Below are positions 43,005-64,000 of a DNA stretch of 64,000 nucleotides, in pieces. The notes under the pieces are model-generated. The model was given only the letters and a program-made list of their open reading frames with translations, made no database searches and was not told the origin of the DNA. How positions within the stretch are numbered: position 1 is the stretch's first letter; each line of letters starts with the position of its first letter. Source of the stretch: Pseudorasbora parva. Taxonomy: Eukaryota; Chordata; Actinopteri; Cypriniformes; Gobionidae. The stretch covers positions 49,594,615 to 49,658,614 of the forward strand of contig NC_090176.1 of NCBI RefSeq assembly GCF_024679245.1, in the 5' to 3' direction. A program made the position numbers and the translations under genes.

Positions 43005-43522
43005 TTTTCCAGAAATAAAATATTGCATCAAAGCAAACCACTGTAATTTAATCAATTAAATTTCTGCATTAAGCAAACGCTTTATATACACCTGCAAAGT
43101 AGCCAGGAAAATACAATAAACACACCTTTATTGTTGCATATGCCAATATGCACGTTATTCATCATGTTTTATTCAGTCTTAATAGTTTTAACAGTGCAGA
43201 TACAGCATTTAGGTCACAAACCTGAGTCAACTTATATCAATATATTCTAATATTTAAGGCATTTCATAATTGCTTGTAAAATGCAGATGAATGTTTTATG
43301 TGAAATAACACAAACTCATCTTCCTGCTGACATCCCACAATGCAATGCAGCCTAATCCTCTATGACCGTAACGCCTGGTCAGCACTGAACTGTACATGAA
43401 TCAATGGCTTTCGCACTGCCACATGAAGCACTCAAATATGTACAGAGTATTATTTTCTTTACACATCCATAGATTCAATTACTTATTTCCAGTTAACTGC
43501 TAAAATTTGTATTGTAAATATA

Positions 43523-43528
43523 TTTATT
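43523..43528 (-). other. candidate trpm2 polyadenylation signal
   Basis: AATAAA on the minus strand, about 0.5 kb past the trpm2 stop codon, is the first canonical hexamer I noticed downstream. A 3' UTR of roughly 520 nt would result. There is no direct evidence of use. Confidence 0.3.
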
Positions 43529-44031
43529 ATTTAAATTGCTGTGTAATAGGTGGTATAAATAATGTAGAGCTCATTTTAGCAACATAAAAGTCCTCAACTT
43601 CACTCTGGAGCTACACTATTCCTTACATCTTTATATGTGCAAACTAAGCACTTGATTGACCGGCATTTATATTTTAAAATGCAACCACATTCAAATTCAT
43701 ATTGACCCAGAAATCGAAACTTATGTCCAAAATTACTGATAAATACAATAATAAAACACATTCAACATACCATATGTGTGAGGCTGACGGTATGGCTTAT
43801 GGTTTGTACAAAAATCTGCATGAATGTGAGCAAATTATCTGGAGATAAAGGCACAATTAATTGCATCAAATGCAATCTGTTTGAGTGGCCCAAATAAAAA
43901 ACCTGTCGTTATTCATGCAGTTCTGTTTGGTGGTGTTAGTAGCAAGGGAAATGGCACACCTTTAAAGACACGTAGTGTGTTTATGCCCATCATTTTGGTC
44001 ATAGCATGTGTGTGTGTGTGTTTACTGAGGA

Positions 44032-64000
<19,969 letters not shown>

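Overview
ORGANISM. The window is vertebrate nuclear DNA, most likely a teleost and probably a cyprinid. The clues are long CA, GA, TA and GGAT simple repeats, many hAT-type, TTAA-flanked and Tc1-like DNA transposons, a fish-type Tf1/sushi-group Ty3/gypsy retrotransposon, and spliced exons of a vertebrate gene. The species call is inference from repeat style; no search was run. GENE. The one host gene I can identify is the 3' part of trpm2, a Ca2+-permeable channel gated by ADP-ribose. It lies on the minus strand. Nine coding exons can be read from 63938-64000 (cut by the window end) down to the stop codon at 44032. They encode the end of the post-pore linker and the whole C-terminal NUDT9-homology (NUDT9-H) domain. 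All eight junctions have AG/GT borders and their phases chain without a break. LARGE INTRONS FULL OF NESTED TRANSPOSONS. The 7.0 kb intron between 47532 and 54538 holds an apparently intact 5.14 kb Ty3/gypsy element (48973-54115) with gag, pol, a chromodomain and 432-bp LTRs that read as identical. It sits, with a 5-bp target duplication, inside a hAT-like element. Its primer-binding site is complementary to 11 bases at the predicted start of its own RNA, which points to Tf1-style self-priming. The introns at 55.3-59.4 kb and 59.7-63.9 kb carry further stacked insertions (TTAA-flanked, hAT-like, a solo LTR), most with exact target-site duplications. REGION 1-44 kb. No gene is recognised here. 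It holds simple-repeat arrays, a 1.4 kb GGAT array (3.57-4.96 kb) and a mirror ATCC array (22.2-22.9 kb), nested hAT/TTAA elements (17.1-20.6 kb), a dead Tc1-like transposase gene (26.35-27.55 kb) with two fragments elsewhere, a degenerate AT-rich satellite (29.0-30.7 kb), five hAT-like ends or elements at 31.9-36.2 kb, an eleven-copy 53-bp minisatellite (36.78-37.35 kb), two CpG/CCAAT-rich promoter-like patches (39.2-41.1 kb) and a ZNF143-type motif at 42482. One isolated exon-like block (13881-13955, minus) may belong to an unidentified gene. I found no new multi-gene system. The most informative items are the self-priming retrotransposon placed in sense inside trpm2 and the insertion layers whose order can be dated by target duplications and one paralogous empty site.
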